From assembly GCF_001884135.1 (NCBI RefSeq), contig NZ_MAOC01000056.1, positions 1 through 48,279 of the forward strand: a DNA stretch of 48,279 nt, written 5' to 3'. This DNA comes from Bacillus nitratireducens (GTDB lineage: Bacteria; Bacillota; Bacilli; Bacillales; Bacillaceae_G). The position numbers and the translations under genes are program-made. Below are positions 30,259 through 40,500 of this stretch, one piece after another (positions within the stretch are counted from its first letter, which is position 1; the number at the start of each line of letters is the position of its first letter). The notes beneath the pieces were generated by a model that had not been told where the DNA came from, did no database searches, and saw only the letters and a program-made list of their open reading frames with translations.

Positions 30259-30286
30259 ACTAATTGTCCGTTAAATACGACGACAT

Positions 30287-30360
30287 GGCGGTGTAGCTCA
30301 GCTGGCTAGAGCGTACGGTTCATACCCGTGAGGTCGGGGGTTCGATCCCCTCCGCCGCTA
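30287..30360 (+). tRNA. trnM: tRNA-Met (CAT), elongator
   Basis: Full cloverleaf of 74 nt: acceptor GGCGGTG with CGCCGCT, D-loop GCTCAGCTGGCTAGAGC, anticodon loop TTCATAC (CAT) and T-loop TTCGATC. G1 pairs with T72 (wobble), not the C1-A72 mismatch of initiators; its body differs from the CAT tRNA-Ile2. CCA is not encoded. Confidence 0.95.
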
Positions 30361-30373
30361 TATTTAATTTAAC

Positions 30374-30445
30374 GGCCCGTTGGTCAAGTGGTTAAGACAC
30401 CGCCCTTTCACGGCGGTAACACGGGTTCGAATCCCGTACGGGTCA
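30374..30445 (+). tRNA. trnE: tRNA-Glu (TTC)
   Basis: Cloverleaf of 72 nt: acceptor GGCCCGT with ACGGGTC, anticodon loop CTTTCAC (TTC, reads GAA/GAG) on a CCGCC/GGCGG stem, T-loop TTCGAAT, discriminator A. CCA is not encoded. It lies 13 bases after tRNA-Met, as in the B. subtilis trnSL pair. Confidence 0.95.
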
Positions 30446-30448
30446 TCT

Positions 30449-30483
30449 AAAAAGATCATGCAAATTGCATGATCTTTTTTTGT
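30449..30483 (+). terminator. tRNA operon terminator
   Basis: A long stem, AAAAGATCATGCA with TGCATGATCTTTT, loop AAT, then more T. It follows the tRNA-Glu end by 4 bases. Confidence 0.93.
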
Positions 30484-30634
30484 TAAGTAAATTAAGACAT
30501 ACAACACTTCTACAAAATCACCCTATATTTTCTGAATATTCCATCGACTTTAAATGGATAAATTAAATACTGTGTATATATGTAGACTTATTTCGAATAA
30601 AACGTCGAACGATTATAAAAGTGAAAACTGTTGT

Positions 30635-30668
30635 TTTGACAAAAATCCCAATAATCATCTTTTATAAT
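30635..30668 (+). promoter_or_regulatory. Spo0A-activated promoter of spoIIE with 21-bp spacer
   Basis: -35 TTGACA (30636-30641) and -10 TATAAT (30663-30668), both perfect, separated by 21 bp, the unusual spacing known for B. subtilis spoIIE. The -35 overlaps a Spo0A box (TTTGTCAAA on the minus strand, 30635-30643). Weaker boxes TTTCGAA (30591) and CGTCGAA (30603) lie upstream. Confidence 0.85.
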
Positions 30669-30703
30669 TACAGTAATTAAACTATGCAGGTGGTGTTAAA
30701 AAT

Positions 30704-33175
30704 ATGCCTAAAGCAGGAAGGAATACTATGAATACAAGTGCATTGGCGATGAATGAAAGTCAGCTTGGAACAATGAAGTGGACAAGTAAGTTGCGAATGA
30801 AATTTGAACAAGTTTTCTTTAGATGGGGATTCATAATTGTTGTTATTGGTTTTCTTTTGGGACGAGCATATATATTAACGAACATCTTACCTTTTGCATT
30901 GCCGTTTTTTGCTGCTGTTTATGTTATGAAGCGAGATAAAATGCCGCTCGCATTTTTAGCTCTGATGGGAGGAGCACTTTCAGTTTCGATAGATAATTTA
31001 TTTTTTACTTTTGCATCTATTTTTACTTTCTTCATTTATAATATCTTCTTTAGTCGATTTACACGTAAAACTGTTGGACTTGTACCATTCCAAGTATTTA
31101 TCTCCGCATTAACCGCACATTTAGTTGTTGTATATTTTGCACAACAGACCGTCACCATGTATGACTTGCTCGTTAGTACGATCGAAGCAGGACTTAGTTT
31201 CGTATTAACGATGATATTTCTGCAAAGTGTTCCACTATTGGTGGAAAGGAAAGGGAAACAACAAGCGTTAGAAACAGAAGAAATTGTTTGTTTAATTATA
31301 TTACTAGCATCTGTTTTAACGGGTACAACAGATTGGTTCGTTTATGATGTTTCTATTCAACATATTTTCACTAGATACTTAGTATTAGTATTTGCATTTA
31401 TTGCTGGCGCGGCTACAGGGTCCACGGTGGGAGTCGTCACTGGATTGATATTAAGTTTAGCGAATGTGTCTAGTTTGTCTCAACTTAGCCTCCTTGCCTT
31501 TTCAGGATTGCTTGGGGGATTGTTGAAAGAAGGGAAGCGTATAGGAGTTAGTTTAGGGTTATTAATTGGTACAAGTTTAATTACGTTATATGTAGACAAG
31601 CAAACAAGTATTGTAACAACCTTAATTGAATCTGGTGTGGCAATTGTTTTCTTTTTATTAACACCGAAACTTGTTATGGATCGTATTGCTAAATTTATGC
31701 CAGGTACACAAGAACACTCACAAGATCAACAACAATATTTACGAAGAATGCGCGATGTTACAGCGAACAAAATCAATCAATTTGCTAATGTATTTGCTGC
31801 TTTGTCTAATAGTTTTTCTGTATATGGGTACGTGGAAGAGGAAGATAAAGAAACAGAAGCGGATTTATTTTTAAGTACAATTACTGCAAAAACATGTCAA
31901 ACGTGCTTTAAGAAGGATCAATGTTGGGTAGTTAATTTTGATAAAACGTACGATTATATGAAACAAATAATGAATGAGACAGAAGAAGGAACGTTGCAGC
32001 ATAATCGGAAATTAGTTCGTGAATGGGACAAGCATTGTGTGAGAGGGAAGAAAGTAATGGATTTAGTAGCAGGTGAATTAGATCACTTCTATGAGGGACA
32101 GAAATTAAGAAAACAAATGAAGGAAAATCGTAGAATTGTAGCCGAGCAATTACTAGGTGTATCAAAAGTAATGGAAGACTTTGCTAAGGAGATACAACGA
32201 GAAAGAGAGAACCATCAAGCGCAGGAGGAGCAGATTTTACAAGCATTTCGTGATTTTGGTGTCGAAGTGGAGCATGTTGATATTTATTGTTTAGACAGAG
32301 GAAGTATTGATATTGAAATGTTGATTCCAGTTGCATCTAATGAGCATGGAGAATGTGAAAAATTGGTTGCGCCGATGCTCTCGGATATTTTAAAAGAAAA
32401 TATCGTTGTTAAGCATGAAGAGAAATCCTCTTATCCAAATGGTCACAGTTTAATATCATTTGGCTCAGCGAAGACCTATTCTCTTGATACAGGATTGGCT
32501 ACGGCTGCAAAAGGTGGTGGATTTGTTTCAGGCGATTCCTACGCGATGATGGATTTAAGTGTTGGAAAATATGCACTTGCGATTAGTGATGGTATGGGAA
32601 ATGGGCAAAGGGCTCATATGGAGAGTAGGGAAACGGTAAAATTATTACAAAAGATACTTCAATCAGGTATTGATGAGGAAATAGCGATTAAGTCCATCAA
32701 TTCAATTCTTTCTTTAAGAACGACAGAGGAGATGTATACCACGCTTGACTTGGCTATGGTAGATTTACGGGATGCGAGTGCGAAGTTTTTAAAGGTTGGA
32801 TCGACGCCGAGTTTTGTTAAACGCGGCAATAATATTTTGAAAATTGAGGCAAGTAATTTGCCGATAGGAATTATTGAAGATGTTGAAGTTGATGTGGTTG
32901 GTGAGCAATTAAAAACGGGTGATATTCTTATTATGATGAGTGATGGCATTTTTGAGGGAGCGCAACATGTGGAGAATCATGAGTTATGGATAAAACGTAA
33001 AATTAAAGAACTACAAACAGAGGATCCACAAGAAATAGCTGATATTATTATGGAAGAAGTAATTAGGTCTGGTGATGGTTATATAAATGATGATATGACT
33101 ATTGTTGTGGCGAAAGTAAAGAAAAATATGCCGAAGTGGGCTACGATTCCGATAGTGGGAATGCAGGCGCAATAA
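30704..33175 (+). CDS. spoIIE: Stage II sporulation protein E, serine phosphatase
   Basis: Membrane-bound PP2C phosphatase of 823 residues that dephosphorylates SpoIIAA to activate sigma-F in the forespore and also interacts with FtsZ at the polar septum. An N-terminal set of about ten transmembrane segments (residues ~40-330), a central oligomerisation region and a C-terminal PP2C domain are present; metal-site aspartates include D611 (GDSYAMMD), D629 (SDGMGNG) and D796-D797 (NDDMT). ATG 30704 follows AGGTGGTG. It is monocistronic with its own terminator; yabS and yabT are missing downstream. Confidence 0.97.
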   Translation: MPKAGRNTMNTSALAMNESQLGTMKWTSKLRMKFEQVFFRWGFIIVVIGFLLGRAYILTNILPFALPFFAAVYVMKRDKMPLAFLALMGGALSVSIDNLFFTFASIFTFFIYNIFFSRFTRKTVGLVPFQVFISALTAHLVVVYFAQQTVTMYDLLVSTIEAGLSFVLTMIFLQSVPLLVERKGKQQALETEEIVCLIILLASVLTGTTDWFVYDVSIQHIFTRYLVLVFAFIAGAATGSTVGVVTGLILSLANVSSLSQLSLLAFSGLLGGLLKEGKRIGVSLGLLIGTSLITLYVDKQTSIVTTLIESGVAIVFFLLTPKLVMDRIAKFMPGTQEHSQDQQQYLRRMRDVTANKINQFANVFAALSNSFSVYGYVEEEDKETEADLFLSTITAKTCQTCFKKDQCWVVNFDKTYDYMKQIMNETEEGTLQHNRKLVREWDKHCVRGKKVMDLVAGELDHFYEGQKLRKQMKENRRIVAEQLLGVSKVMEDFAKEIQRERENHQAQEEQILQAFRDFGVEVEHVDIYCLDRGSIDIEMLIPVASNEHGECEKLVAPMLSDILKENIVVKHEEKSSYPNGHSLISFGSAKTYSLDTGLATAAKGGGFVSGDSYAMMDLSVGKYALAISDGMGNGQRAHMESRETVKLLQKILQSGIDEEIAIKSINSILSLRTTEEMYTTLDLAMVDLRDASAKFLKVGSTPSFVKRGNNILKIEASNLPIGIIEDVEVDVVGEQLKTGDILIMMSDGIFEGAQHVENHELWIKRKIKELQTEDPQEIADIIMEEVIRSGDGYINDDMTIVVAKVKKNMPKWATIPIVGMQAQ

Positions 33176-33178
33176 AAT

Positions 33179-33218
33179 AATCAAAAAAACCTAGGTATTT
33201 ACCTAGGTTTTTTTGATT
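33179..33218 (+). terminator. spoIIE terminator
   Basis: A perfect 19-bp inverted repeat, 33179-33197 with 33200-33218, core ACCTAGGTA/TACCTAGGT. A-run and T-run flank the core, so it could work in both directions. Confidence 0.93.
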
Positions 33219-33379
33219 AAAAAGGTAATGTAATTACTTTGTTGAATCTACAGGAGGAATGTAAGATAAAAATGTGAGTTTTGTACATCTTTTTTTTGCA
33301 CAATGTTTGTAAAAGTTGTACCATTATATACAGGGTAACTAATGTTGCTGTTCTTGTTTAATGAAAGGTGATTGCGAAG

Positions 33380-34810
33380 TTGAAAGATGCATTTGTTGGA
33401 AAAGTAGATGACTTTGTAAAGCGGCATGATGTATTAAAGAAACATTCAACAATTGTTGTAGGGGTTTCTGGCGGTCCTGACTCTTTAGCTCTTCTATATT
33501 ATTTGTTAGAAAAAAGGGCAGAAAAGCAACTCGAAATTGTAGTAGCACATGTGGATCATATGTTTAGAGGTAATGAATCTCATGAGGACCTACAGTTTGT
33601 ACAGGGTCTTTGCAAAGAGCTGGGAGTTATTTGTGAGACGATAAGGATTAATGTGTCGCAATATCAACAGCAATATGGAATGAATGCACAAGTTGCTGCT
33701 AGAGAATGCAGATATGCATTTTTGGAAACAATAATGAAGAAATATGATGCGAGATATGTAGCTCTTGGTCACCATGGAGATGATCAAGTAGAGACAATTT
33801 TAATGCGCCTTGTACGAGGGAGTACTCCGAAAGGATACGCAGGAATTGCAGTGAAGCGTCCTTTTCATAATGGATATTTAATTAGGCCGTTACTTGGAGT
33901 AACTAAGGAAGAGATTGTTGATTACTGTAATAAGTTAAAAGTTATTCCACGTATAGATCCGAGTAATAAAAAGGAAGTATATACAAGGAATCGATTACGT
34001 AAATATGTCCTTCCTTATTTGAAAGAGGAAAATCCACAAATGCATGAGAAATTCCAAAAATTTAGCGTGCAGATGCAAGAGGATGAGGCTTATTTGCAGG
34101 AATTAGCTTTTGAGAAAATGAATAAAGTAATTACAAAAAAAAGCGATAAACAAATTAGCTTATCAATTCCTGCCTTTGAATCCATGTCTATGCCTTTACA
34201 AAGGAGAGGGATTCAACTAATATTAAACTATCTTTATGAATATAAGATTCCATCTTCGCTTTCTTCTATACATATTGACAAGGTGATTGAATTTTTTAAG
34301 CGGATACAACCTTCAGGTTCATTGGATTTTCCAGGTGGCTTGAAAATTATTCGTACATACGAAGAATGTAGCTTTGGATTTAAACAAGAAATTGTTTCTC
34401 CTTTTTTGCAAGATTTATCAGTACCCGGGACAATTACATTACCGAACGGAGATAAATTTGTAACAGAGGTGAGCGAGGATATACCAAGTAACATGAATGA
34501 AACAGTGTTTGTTGCTAAGTATAATGATATATCGTATCCACTTCGTATTCGTTCTAGGGAAAATGGAGATCGCATGTCAATACAAGGTATGGATGGTACC
34601 AAAAAGATAAAAGCTATTTTTATCGAATCGAAAGTACCGAAAGAAAAAAGAGAAGAATGGCCGATCGTTTGTGACGCAAGTGAAAATATTATTTGGGTAC
34701 CCTTGTTGAAACGATCTGCATTTGCTATTTCGAAAGAGGTAGCAAAGAAGGATAAATATATTATTATTCACTACAAAAGCAAGGAGTCTTCCGGGAGGAT
34801 AATGAAATGA
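33380..34810 (+). CDS. tilS: tRNA(Ile)-lysidine synthase
   Basis: N-type ATP pyrophosphatase of 476 residues that converts C34 of tRNA-Ile2 (CAT) to lysidine, changing both amino-acid and codon identity; essential. The PP-loop SGGPDS is at residues 30-35, with HVDHMFRG and [10 protein letters not shown] following and a C-terminal TilS domain. TTG 33380 ([10 protein letters not shown]) is chosen because AAAGGTG at 33364-33370 is 9 bases upstream; the in-frame GTG 33368 lies within that Shine-Dalgarno. The stop overlaps hpt. Confidence 0.95.
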   Translation: MKDAFVGKVDDFVKRHDVLKKHSTIVVGVSGGPDSLALLYYLLEKRAEKQLEIVVAHVDHMFRGNESHEDLQFVQGLCKELGVICETIRINVSQYQQQYGMNAQVAARECRYAFLETIMKKYDARYVALGHHGDDQVETILMRLVRGSTPKGYAGIAVKRPFHNGYLIRPLLGVTKEEIVDYCNKLKVIPRIDPSNKKEVYTRNRLRKYVLPYLKEENPQMHEKFQKFSVQMQEDEAYLQELAFEKMNKVITKKSDKQISLSIPAFESMSMPLQRRGIQLILNYLYEYKIPSSLSSIHIDKVIEFFKRIQPSGSLDFPGGLKIIRTYEECSFGFKQEIVSPFLQDLSVPGTITLPNGDKFVTEVSEDIPSNMNETVFVAKYNDISYPLRIRSRENGDRMSIQGMDGTKKIKAIFIESKVPKEKREEWPIVCDASENIIWVPLLKRSAFAISKEVAKKDKYIIIHYKSKESSGRIMK

Positions 34811-35349
34811 TGAATCAAGATATCGAAAAAGTATTAATTTCTGAGGAACAAATACAGGAAAAGGTGCTCGAATTAGGTGCAGTTATTGCAGAGGATTACA
34901 AAAATACAGTACCGCTTGCAATTGGTGTACTAAAGGGTGCAATGCCATTTATGGCAGATTTATTAAAGAGAACAGATACATATCTTGAAATGGATTTTAT
35001 GGCTGTATCTAGCTACGGTCACTCTACTGTTTCAACAGGCGAAGTGAAAATCTTAAAAGATCTTGATACTTCTGTAGAAGGTCGCGATATTTTAATCGTT
35101 GAAGATATTATTGATAGCGGTCTTACACTAAGCTATTTAGTAGACCTGTTTAAATATCGTAAAGCGAAATCTGTAAAAATTGTTACATTATTAGATAAAC
35201 CAACAGGTCGTAAGGTTGATCTGAAAGCGGATTATGTTGGATTTACTGTCCCTCATGAATTCGTTGTAGGGTATGGATTAGATTATAAAGAGCAATACCG
35301 TAATCTTCCGTATGTGGGAGTATTAAAACCAAGTGTTTACTCAAATTAA
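34807..35349 (+). CDS. hpt: Hypoxanthine-guanine phosphoribosyltransferase
   Basis: Purine salvage enzyme of 180 residues joining hypoxanthine or guanine to PRPP. The PRPP-binding motif [17 protein letters not shown] and the flexible-loop [13 protein letters not shown] are visible. Two consecutive ATGs (34807 and 34810) can start it; GGAGGATAATGAA is upstream. It overlaps the tilS stop by 4 bases. In B. subtilis HprT binds FtsH and TilS to help activate ftsH, so the tilS-hpt-ftsH order has functional meaning. Confidence 0.96.
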   Translation: MMNQDIEKVLISEEQIQEKVLELGAVIAEDYKNTVPLAIGVLKGAMPFMADLLKRTDTYLEMDFMAVSSYGHSTVSTGEVKILKDLDTSVEGRDILIVEDIIDSGLTLSYLVDLFKYRKAKSVKIVTLLDKPTGRKVDLKADYVGFTVPHEFVVGYGLDYKEQYRNLPYVGVLKPSVYSN

Positions 35350-35434
35350 TTAAATACAGGCGTTACAATTGTATAGGAAAGTTTTTCTATGTTACGATTT
35401 ACTATAGTGTTTATGCCGTGAGAGGAGGTTAGGA

Positions 35435-37342
35435 ATGAATCGTATCTTCCGTAATACCATCTTTTATTTACTGATATTCTTAGTAGTAATTGGGATCGTA
35501 AGCTATTTTAATGGTTCGACGCAAAAAACGACATCAGTTAGCTACGATAAATTCATTACTAAACTTGAAAAAGGTGAAGTGCGCAATGTGCAGCTTCAAC
35601 CAAAAAATGGTGTATTTGAGGTAAAAGGACAATTCAATACTTCTAACCAAGGAGAACAATTTGTTACTTATGCACCAAATACTGAGGAATTACAAAAGAA
35701 AATTAATGATAAAGCGCAAGGGGCCGAGGTTAAGTATCAACCAGCAGAAGAAACAAGTGCTTGGGTAACATTCTTTACTTCTATCATTCCGTTTGTCATT
35801 ATCTTCATTTTATTCTTCTTCTTATTAAATCAAGCTCAGGGCGGCGGTAGCCGTGTTATGAACTTCGGGAAAAGTAAGGCGAAGCTATACAATGATGAAA
35901 AGAAAAAAATTCGTTTCAGAGATGTTGCTGGAGCGGATGAAGAGAAACAAGAACTTGTTGAGGTAGTTGAATTCTTGAAAGACCCTCGTAAGTTCGCTGA
36001 AGTTGGTGCCCGTATTCCGAAGGGTGTTCTATTAGTGGGACCTCCAGGTACAGGTAAAACTTTACTAGCACGTGCTGTTGCAGGTGAAGCAGGCGTTCCG
36101 TTCTTCTCTATTAGTGGTTCTGACTTCGTAGAGATGTTCGTCGGTGTCGGTGCATCCCGTGTACGTGATCTATTTGAAAATGCAAAGAAAAATGCTCCTT
36201 GTATCATTTTCATTGATGAAATTGATGCAGTAGGACGTCAACGTGGCGCAGGTCTTGGCGGTGGTCATGATGAGCGTGAACAAACGTTGAACCAATTGCT
36301 TGTTGAAATGGATGGATTCGGTGCAAACGAAGGTATTATTATCATCGCTGCGACAAACCGTCCTGATATTCTTGATCCAGCGTTATTACGTCCAGGTCGT
36401 TTTGACCGTCAAATTACAGTAGATCGTCCAGATGTAAATGGTCGTGAAGCTGTACTTAAAGTACACGCTCGTAATAAACCGCTTGATGAGAATGTCAACT
36501 TAAGAGCAATTGCAACTCGTACACCAGGATTCTCTGGTGCCGATCTTGAAAACTTATTAAACGAAGCTGCTCTAGTAGCTGCGCGTCAAGATAAGAAGAA
36601 AATTGATATGAGTGACATTGATGAAGCGACGGATCGTGTTATTGCAGGTCCTGCTAAGAAAAGTCGTGTTATCTCTGAAAAAGAACGTAATATCGTTGCA
36701 TTCCATGAAGCTGGCCATACTGTAATTGGTGTTGTCCTTGATGAAGCGGATATCGTTCATAAAGTAACAATTGTCCCTCGTGGTCAAGCTGGTGGATATG
36801 CAGTAATGCTTCCGAAAGAAGATCGTTACTTCATGACAAAACCAGAGTTACTTGATAAAATCACTGGTTTACTTGGTGGTCGAGTAGCTGAGGAGATTGT
36901 ATTTGGTGAAGTAAGTACAGGTGCTCACAACGACTTCCAACGTGCGACTGGCATTGCAAGACGCATGGTTACGGAATTCGGTATGAGTGATAAGCTTGGA
37001 CCGATGCAATTCGGTAGCTCACAAGGTGGTCAGGTATTCTTAGGAAGAGACTTCCACTCAGAGCAAAACTACAGTGATGCAATTGCACATGAAATCGATG
37101 TGGAAATGCAAACTATTATGAAAGACTGTTACGCTCGTGCGAAACAAATTCTTACTGAAAAACGTGATAAGCTAGATATTATTGCGAAAACGTTACTTGA
37201 AGTAGAAACGTTAGATGCAGAGCAAATTAATCATTTATATGATTATGGCAGATTACCAGAGCGTCCAACATCTTCAGATGATGTGAAAGTAAACATCAAC
37301 ATGAAGAAAGATGATGGAGACGCAGACGTAGAAGATAAGTAA
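35435..37342 (+). CDS. ftsH: ATP-dependent zinc metalloprotease FtsH
   Basis: Membrane AAA+ protease of 635 residues for quality control of membrane and regulatory proteins; needed for sporulation in B. subtilis. Two N-terminal transmembrane helices (about residues 7-25 and 108-130) frame a small extracytoplasmic domain. Walker A GPPGTGKT is at 202-209, Walker B IDEID around D261-E262, the second region of homology at [20 protein letters not shown], and the zinc motif HEAGH at 424-428. ATG 35435 has GAGAGGAGG at 35420. Confidence 0.97.
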   Translation: MNRIFRNTIFYLLIFLVVIGIVSYFNGSTQKTTSVSYDKFITKLEKGEVRNVQLQPKNGVFEVKGQFNTSNQGEQFVTYAPNTEELQKKINDKAQGAEVKYQPAEETSAWVTFFTSIIPFVIIFILFFFLLNQAQGGGSRVMNFGKSKAKLYNDEKKKIRFRDVAGADEEKQELVEVVEFLKDPRKFAEVGARIPKGVLLVGPPGTGKTLLARAVAGEAGVPFFSISGSDFVEMFVGVGASRVRDLFENAKKNAPCIIFIDEIDAVGRQRGAGLGGGHDEREQTLNQLLVEMDGFGANEGIIIIAATNRPDILDPALLRPGRFDRQITVDRPDVNGREAVLKVHARNKPLDENVNLRAIATRTPGFSGADLENLLNEAALVAARQDKKKIDMSDIDEATDRVIAGPAKKSRVISEKERNIVAFHEAGHTVIGVVLDEADIVHKVTIVPRGQAGGYAVMLPKEDRYFMTKPELLDKITGLLGGRVAEEIVFGEVSTGAHNDFQRATGIARRMVTEFGMSDKLGPMQFGSSQGGQVFLGRDFHSEQNYSDAIAHEIDVEMQTIMKDCYARAKQILTEKRDKLDIIAKTLLEVETLDAEQINHLYDYGRLPERPTSSDDVKVNINMKKDDGDADVEDK

Positions 37343-37347
37343 GAGAT

Positions 37348-37378
37348 AAAGGAGTGACAATAGTCACTCCTTTTTTAT
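37348..37378 (+). terminator. ftsH terminator
   Basis: AAAGGAGTGAC (37348-37358) with GTCACTCCTTT (37363-37373), loop AATA, then T's. Confidence 0.93.
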
Positions 37379-37566
37379 TTGTGGAATGAATGTAAGTGGC
37401 AAAAGAATTTAAATAAAACTATTATTAAAAATTGAAATAGAGAGTAATCTTTTTGTACAATGATGAGTATAGAAAAACTGATTACATAAGTATGTGTGAT
37501 ATGATGTTTTTATAAGTTTTATACATACTGCACAAATATAGATTAAATAAGATAAGTGGTGAGAAT

Positions 37567-38355
37567 ATGATTTTTGTATTGGATGTAGGGAACACAAATG
37601 CGGTACTAGGTGTGTTTGAAGAGGGGAAACTTCGTCAGCATTGGCGCATGGAAACAGATCGTCATAAAACAGAAGATGAGTATGGGATGCTTGTAAAGCA
37701 GTTACTTGAGCATGAGGGTCTTTCTTTTGAAGATGTGAAAGGTATTATTGTGTCTTCAGTCGTACCGCCAATTATGTTCGCTTTAGAGCGTATGTGTGAA
37801 AAGTATTTTAAAATTAAACCGCTTGTAGTAGGGCCTGGGATAAAAACTGGCTTGAATATTAAATATGAAAATCCACGTGAAGTAGGCGCGGACCGAATTG
37901 TAAATGCAGTAGCAGGAATCCACTTATATGGAAGTCCACTTATTATTGTTGATTTTGGTACGGCTACTACATATTGTTATATTAACGAAGAGAAGCATTA
38001 TATGGGTGGCGTTATTACGCCGGGAATTATGATTTCGGCAGAGGCGTTATATAGTAGAGCAGCAAAGCTTCCTCGTATTGAAATTACAAAACCGAGTAGT
38101 GTTATCGGGAAGAATACAGTAAGTGCGATGCAATCAGGTATTCTTTATGGGTACGTTGGACAAGTGGAAGGTATTGTTAAGCGTATGAAAGAAGAAGCTA
38201 AACAAGAACCGAAAGTTATTGCAACGGGTGGATTAGCAAAATTAATTTCAGAGGAATCAAATGTAATTGATATTGTAGATCCATTTTTAACGTTAAAAGG
38301 TTTGTATATGTTATATGAACGTAATGCAAATTTACAATATGAGAAAGGTGAATAA
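37567..38355 (+). CDS. coaX: Type III pantothenate kinase
   Basis: First step of CoA synthesis, phosphorylating pantothenate; the type III enzyme is not inhibited by CoA and is the form used by B. anthracis. The 262-residue ASKHA-fold protein has [15 protein letters not shown] at the N-terminus, the catalytic VDFGTATTY segment and [11 protein letters not shown] 37567 has AGTGGTGAG nearby. It is 6 bp from hslO and probably cotranscribed with it. Confidence 0.95.
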   Translation: MIFVLDVGNTNAVLGVFEEGKLRQHWRMETDRHKTEDEYGMLVKQLLEHEGLSFEDVKGIIVSSVVPPIMFALERMCEKYFKIKPLVVGPGIKTGLNIKYENPREVGADRIVNAVAGIHLYGSPLIIVDFGTATTYCYINEEKHYMGGVITPGIMISAEALYSRAAKLPRIEITKPSSVIGKNTVSAMQSGILYGYVGQVEGIVKRMKEEAKQEPKVIATGGLAKLISEESNVIDIVDPFLTLKGLYMLYERNANLQYEKGE

Positions 38356-38361
38356 ATAAGT

Positions 38362-39237
38362 ATGAAAGATTATTTAGTAAAAGCGTTAGCGTTTGATGGA
38401 GAAGTGCGTGCGTATGGTGTACGTACGACAAACACAGTAAGTGAGGCACAAAAACGTCACGATACATGGAGAACAGCTTCAGCGGCACTTGGTCGTTCTT
38501 TAACTGCGGGTACAATGATGGGTGCTATGCTAAAAGGCGAGCAGAAGCTAACGATTAAAGTAGAGGGTAACGGTCCGATTGGTCCTATCTTAGTAGATGC
38601 TCATGCAAATGGAGATGTACGTGGTTATGTAACGAATCCACATGTTGATTTTGAAGGGACAGAACAAGGGAAATTACGTGTATATCAAGCGGTAGGTACA
38701 GAAGGATTTGTAACGGTAATTAAAGATATCGGTATGCGTGAGCCGTTTATCGGTCAATCTCCTATCGTTTCAGGAGAACTAGGGGAAGACTTCACGTATT
38801 ATTTCGCAGTTTCTGAGCAGACGCCTTCTTCTGTGGGTGTTGGTGTTCTTGTAAATGGGGATGACAGCGTATTGGCCGCGGGTGGATTTATCCTTCAAAT
38901 TATGCCGGGCGCACAGGAAGAAACAATTTCATTCATTGAAGATCGTTTACAAAAAATCCCTCCTGTATCAACATTGATCGAACAAGGTCTTTCTCCAGAA
39001 GAGCTACTATATGCAGTCCTTGGAGAGGATAAAGTAAAAGTATTAGAAACTATGGATGTTCAATTTAATTGCACGTGCTCACGCGAACGTATTGAGAGTG
39101 TGTTAATTAGTTTAGGTAAAACAGAATTAGAGCAAATTCGTGAAGAAGAAGAAGAGACGGAAGTTCACTGTCACTTCTGTAATGAACGATATAAATTCGC
39201 TAAAGAAGATATTACAAGCCTGATTGAGAGTCTGTAA
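38362..39237 (+). CDS. hslO: Redox-regulated chaperone Hsp33
   Basis: A 291-residue chaperone activated by oxidation. The C-terminal zinc-redox switch is visible as C237-x-C239 and C270-x-x-C273 (NCTCS and CHFC), which lose zinc and form disulfides under oxidative stress. The N-terminal domain begins [20 protein letters not shown]. The yacD (PrsA-like) gene that follows in B. subtilis is absent, so cysK comes next after 117 bp. Confidence 0.96.
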   Translation: MKDYLVKALAFDGEVRAYGVRTTNTVSEAQKRHDTWRTASAALGRSLTAGTMMGAMLKGEQKLTIKVEGNGPIGPILVDAHANGDVRGYVTNPHVDFEGTEQGKLRVYQAVGTEGFVTVIKDIGMREPFIGQSPIVSGELGEDFTYYFAVSEQTPSSVGVGVLVNGDDSVLAAGGFILQIMPGAQEETISFIEDRLQKIPPVSTLIEQGLSPEELLYAVLGEDKVKVLETMDVQFNCTCSRERIESVLISLGKTELEQIREEEEETEVHCHFCNERYKFAKEDITSLIESL

Positions 39238-39275
39238 TAGAGAAGTTTAGGTGGAGAATCAGCTGCCCAAATAGA

Positions 39276-39304
39276 TTGACAAACAGGGAATTTTCTGACA
39301 AAAT
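39276..39304 (+). promoter_or_regulatory. Putative sigma-A promoter of cysK
   Basis: -35 TTGACA (39276-39281), a 17-bp spacer and -10-like CAAAAT (39299-39304). A CodY-like box (39289-39303) overlaps the spacer and -10. Confidence 0.5.
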
Positions 39305-39354
39305 CTAAATATAGATAAAACCAATAAAAATACTCGGTGTTAGGAGTGACAGGA

Positions 39355-40278
39355 ATGCGAGTGGCACAATCAGTTTCAGAATTAATCGGGAAAACGCCGA
39401 TCGTTAAGTTGAACCGCATCGTAGAATCAGACAGCGCAGATGTATACTTAAAATTAGAATTTATGAATCCGGGGAGCAGTGTTAAAGATCGTATCGCGTT
39501 AGCTATGATTGAAGATGCTGAAAATAAAGGATTATTAAAAGAGGGCGATACAATCATTGAGCCGACAAGTGGTAACACAGGTATTGGCTTAGCGATGGTA
39601 GCGGCTGCTAAAGGATATAAGGCAATTTTAGTAATGCCAGAAACAATGAGTATTGAGCGTCGTAATTTATTACGCGCTTACGGTGCCGAATTAGTATTGA
39701 CTCCAGGACCTGAAGGAATGGGTGGAGCAATTCGTAAGGCAACTGAATTAGCAAAAGAACATGGGTACTTTATACCACAACAGTTCCAAAATCAAGCGAA
39801 TCCAGAAATCCACCGTTTAACAACAGGTCCAGAAATTGTTGAACAGATGGGTGATCAATTAGATGCGTTTATCGCGGGTATTGGTACAGGTGGAACAATT
39901 ACAGGTGCTGGTGAAGTGCTGAAGGAAGCGTATAAAGATATTAAAATTTATGCGGTAGAACCTGCGGATTCGCCAGTATTATCTGGTGGGAAACCAGGAC
40001 CGCATAAAATCCAAGGAATTGGAGCGGGATTTGTTCCAGAGACATTGGATGTAGCGGTATATGATGAAATTATCCAAGTGAAAACAGAGCAAGCATTCGA
40101 ATATGCAAGAAGAGTTGCTCGAGAAGAAGGTATTTTAGTAGGTATCTCTTCAGGAGCGGTCATCTATGCAGCGAAAGAAGTTGCGAAGAAATTAGGTAAA
40201 GGGAAAAAGGTACTTGTTATTATTCCGAGTAACGGTGAACGTTATTTAAGTACACCACTTTATCAATTTGAATCATAA
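39355..40278 (+). CDS. cysK: Cysteine synthase A (O-acetylserine sulfhydrylase)
   Basis: PLP enzyme of 307 residues making cysteine from O-acetylserine and sulfide. K44 in [11 protein letters not shown] binds PLP, and [11 protein letters not shown] and [11 protein letters not shown] hold the cofactor. In B. subtilis CysK also forms a complex with the CymR regulator. ATG 39355 follows TAGGAGTGAC; the in-frame start at 39337 precedes that Shine-Dalgarno and is rejected. A strong terminator ends it. Confidence 0.96.
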   Translation: MRVAQSVSELIGKTPIVKLNRIVESDSADVYLKLEFMNPGSSVKDRIALAMIEDAENKGLLKEGDTIIEPTSGNTGIGLAMVAAAKGYKAILVMPETMSIERRNLLRAYGAELVLTPGPEGMGGAIRKATELAKEHGYFIPQQFQNQANPEIHRLTTGPEIVEQMGDQLDAFIAGIGTGGTITGAGEVLKEAYKDIKIYAVEPADSPVLSGGKPGPHKIQGIGAGFVPETLDVAVYDEIIQVKTEQAFEYARRVAREEGILVGISSGAVIYAAKEVAKKLGKGKKVLVIIPSNGERYLSTPLYQFES

Positions 40279-40290
40279 TTGAATGCGATT

Positions 40291-40326
40291 GAAAAAGCAT
40301 CCTTGAAAGAGGATGCTTTTTCTTTT
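40291..40326 (+). terminator. cysK terminator
   Basis: A perfect 13-bp stem, GAAAAAGCATCCT (40291-40303) with AGGATGCTTTTTC (40310-40322), loop TGAAAG. Confidence 0.92.
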
Positions 40327-40500
40327 TGGATTGGAAAAAGGAAAAGAGTGAATGACTAGAAAACTTCATGTAAAATAAGAGGTAGTATAATTAATTTATT
40401 TTCACTAGCCCTTGAGTATAATCATTCTCTGTATACATAACTTATGTAGTTGGAGTTGGTTAGTCTTAGAGGGTGGGATAAAAGAAGACGGGGTGTTGAT

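Noticed and set aside
40447-40475. GAG/TAG triplets and an AGGGTGGGA string before pabB, resembling a TRAP site or T-box end
   Set aside because: Only about four triplets with irregular spacing (TRAP needs around eleven), and no T-box specifier or terminator/antiterminator stems; GGTGGG is followed by ATAAAA, not ACCGCG.
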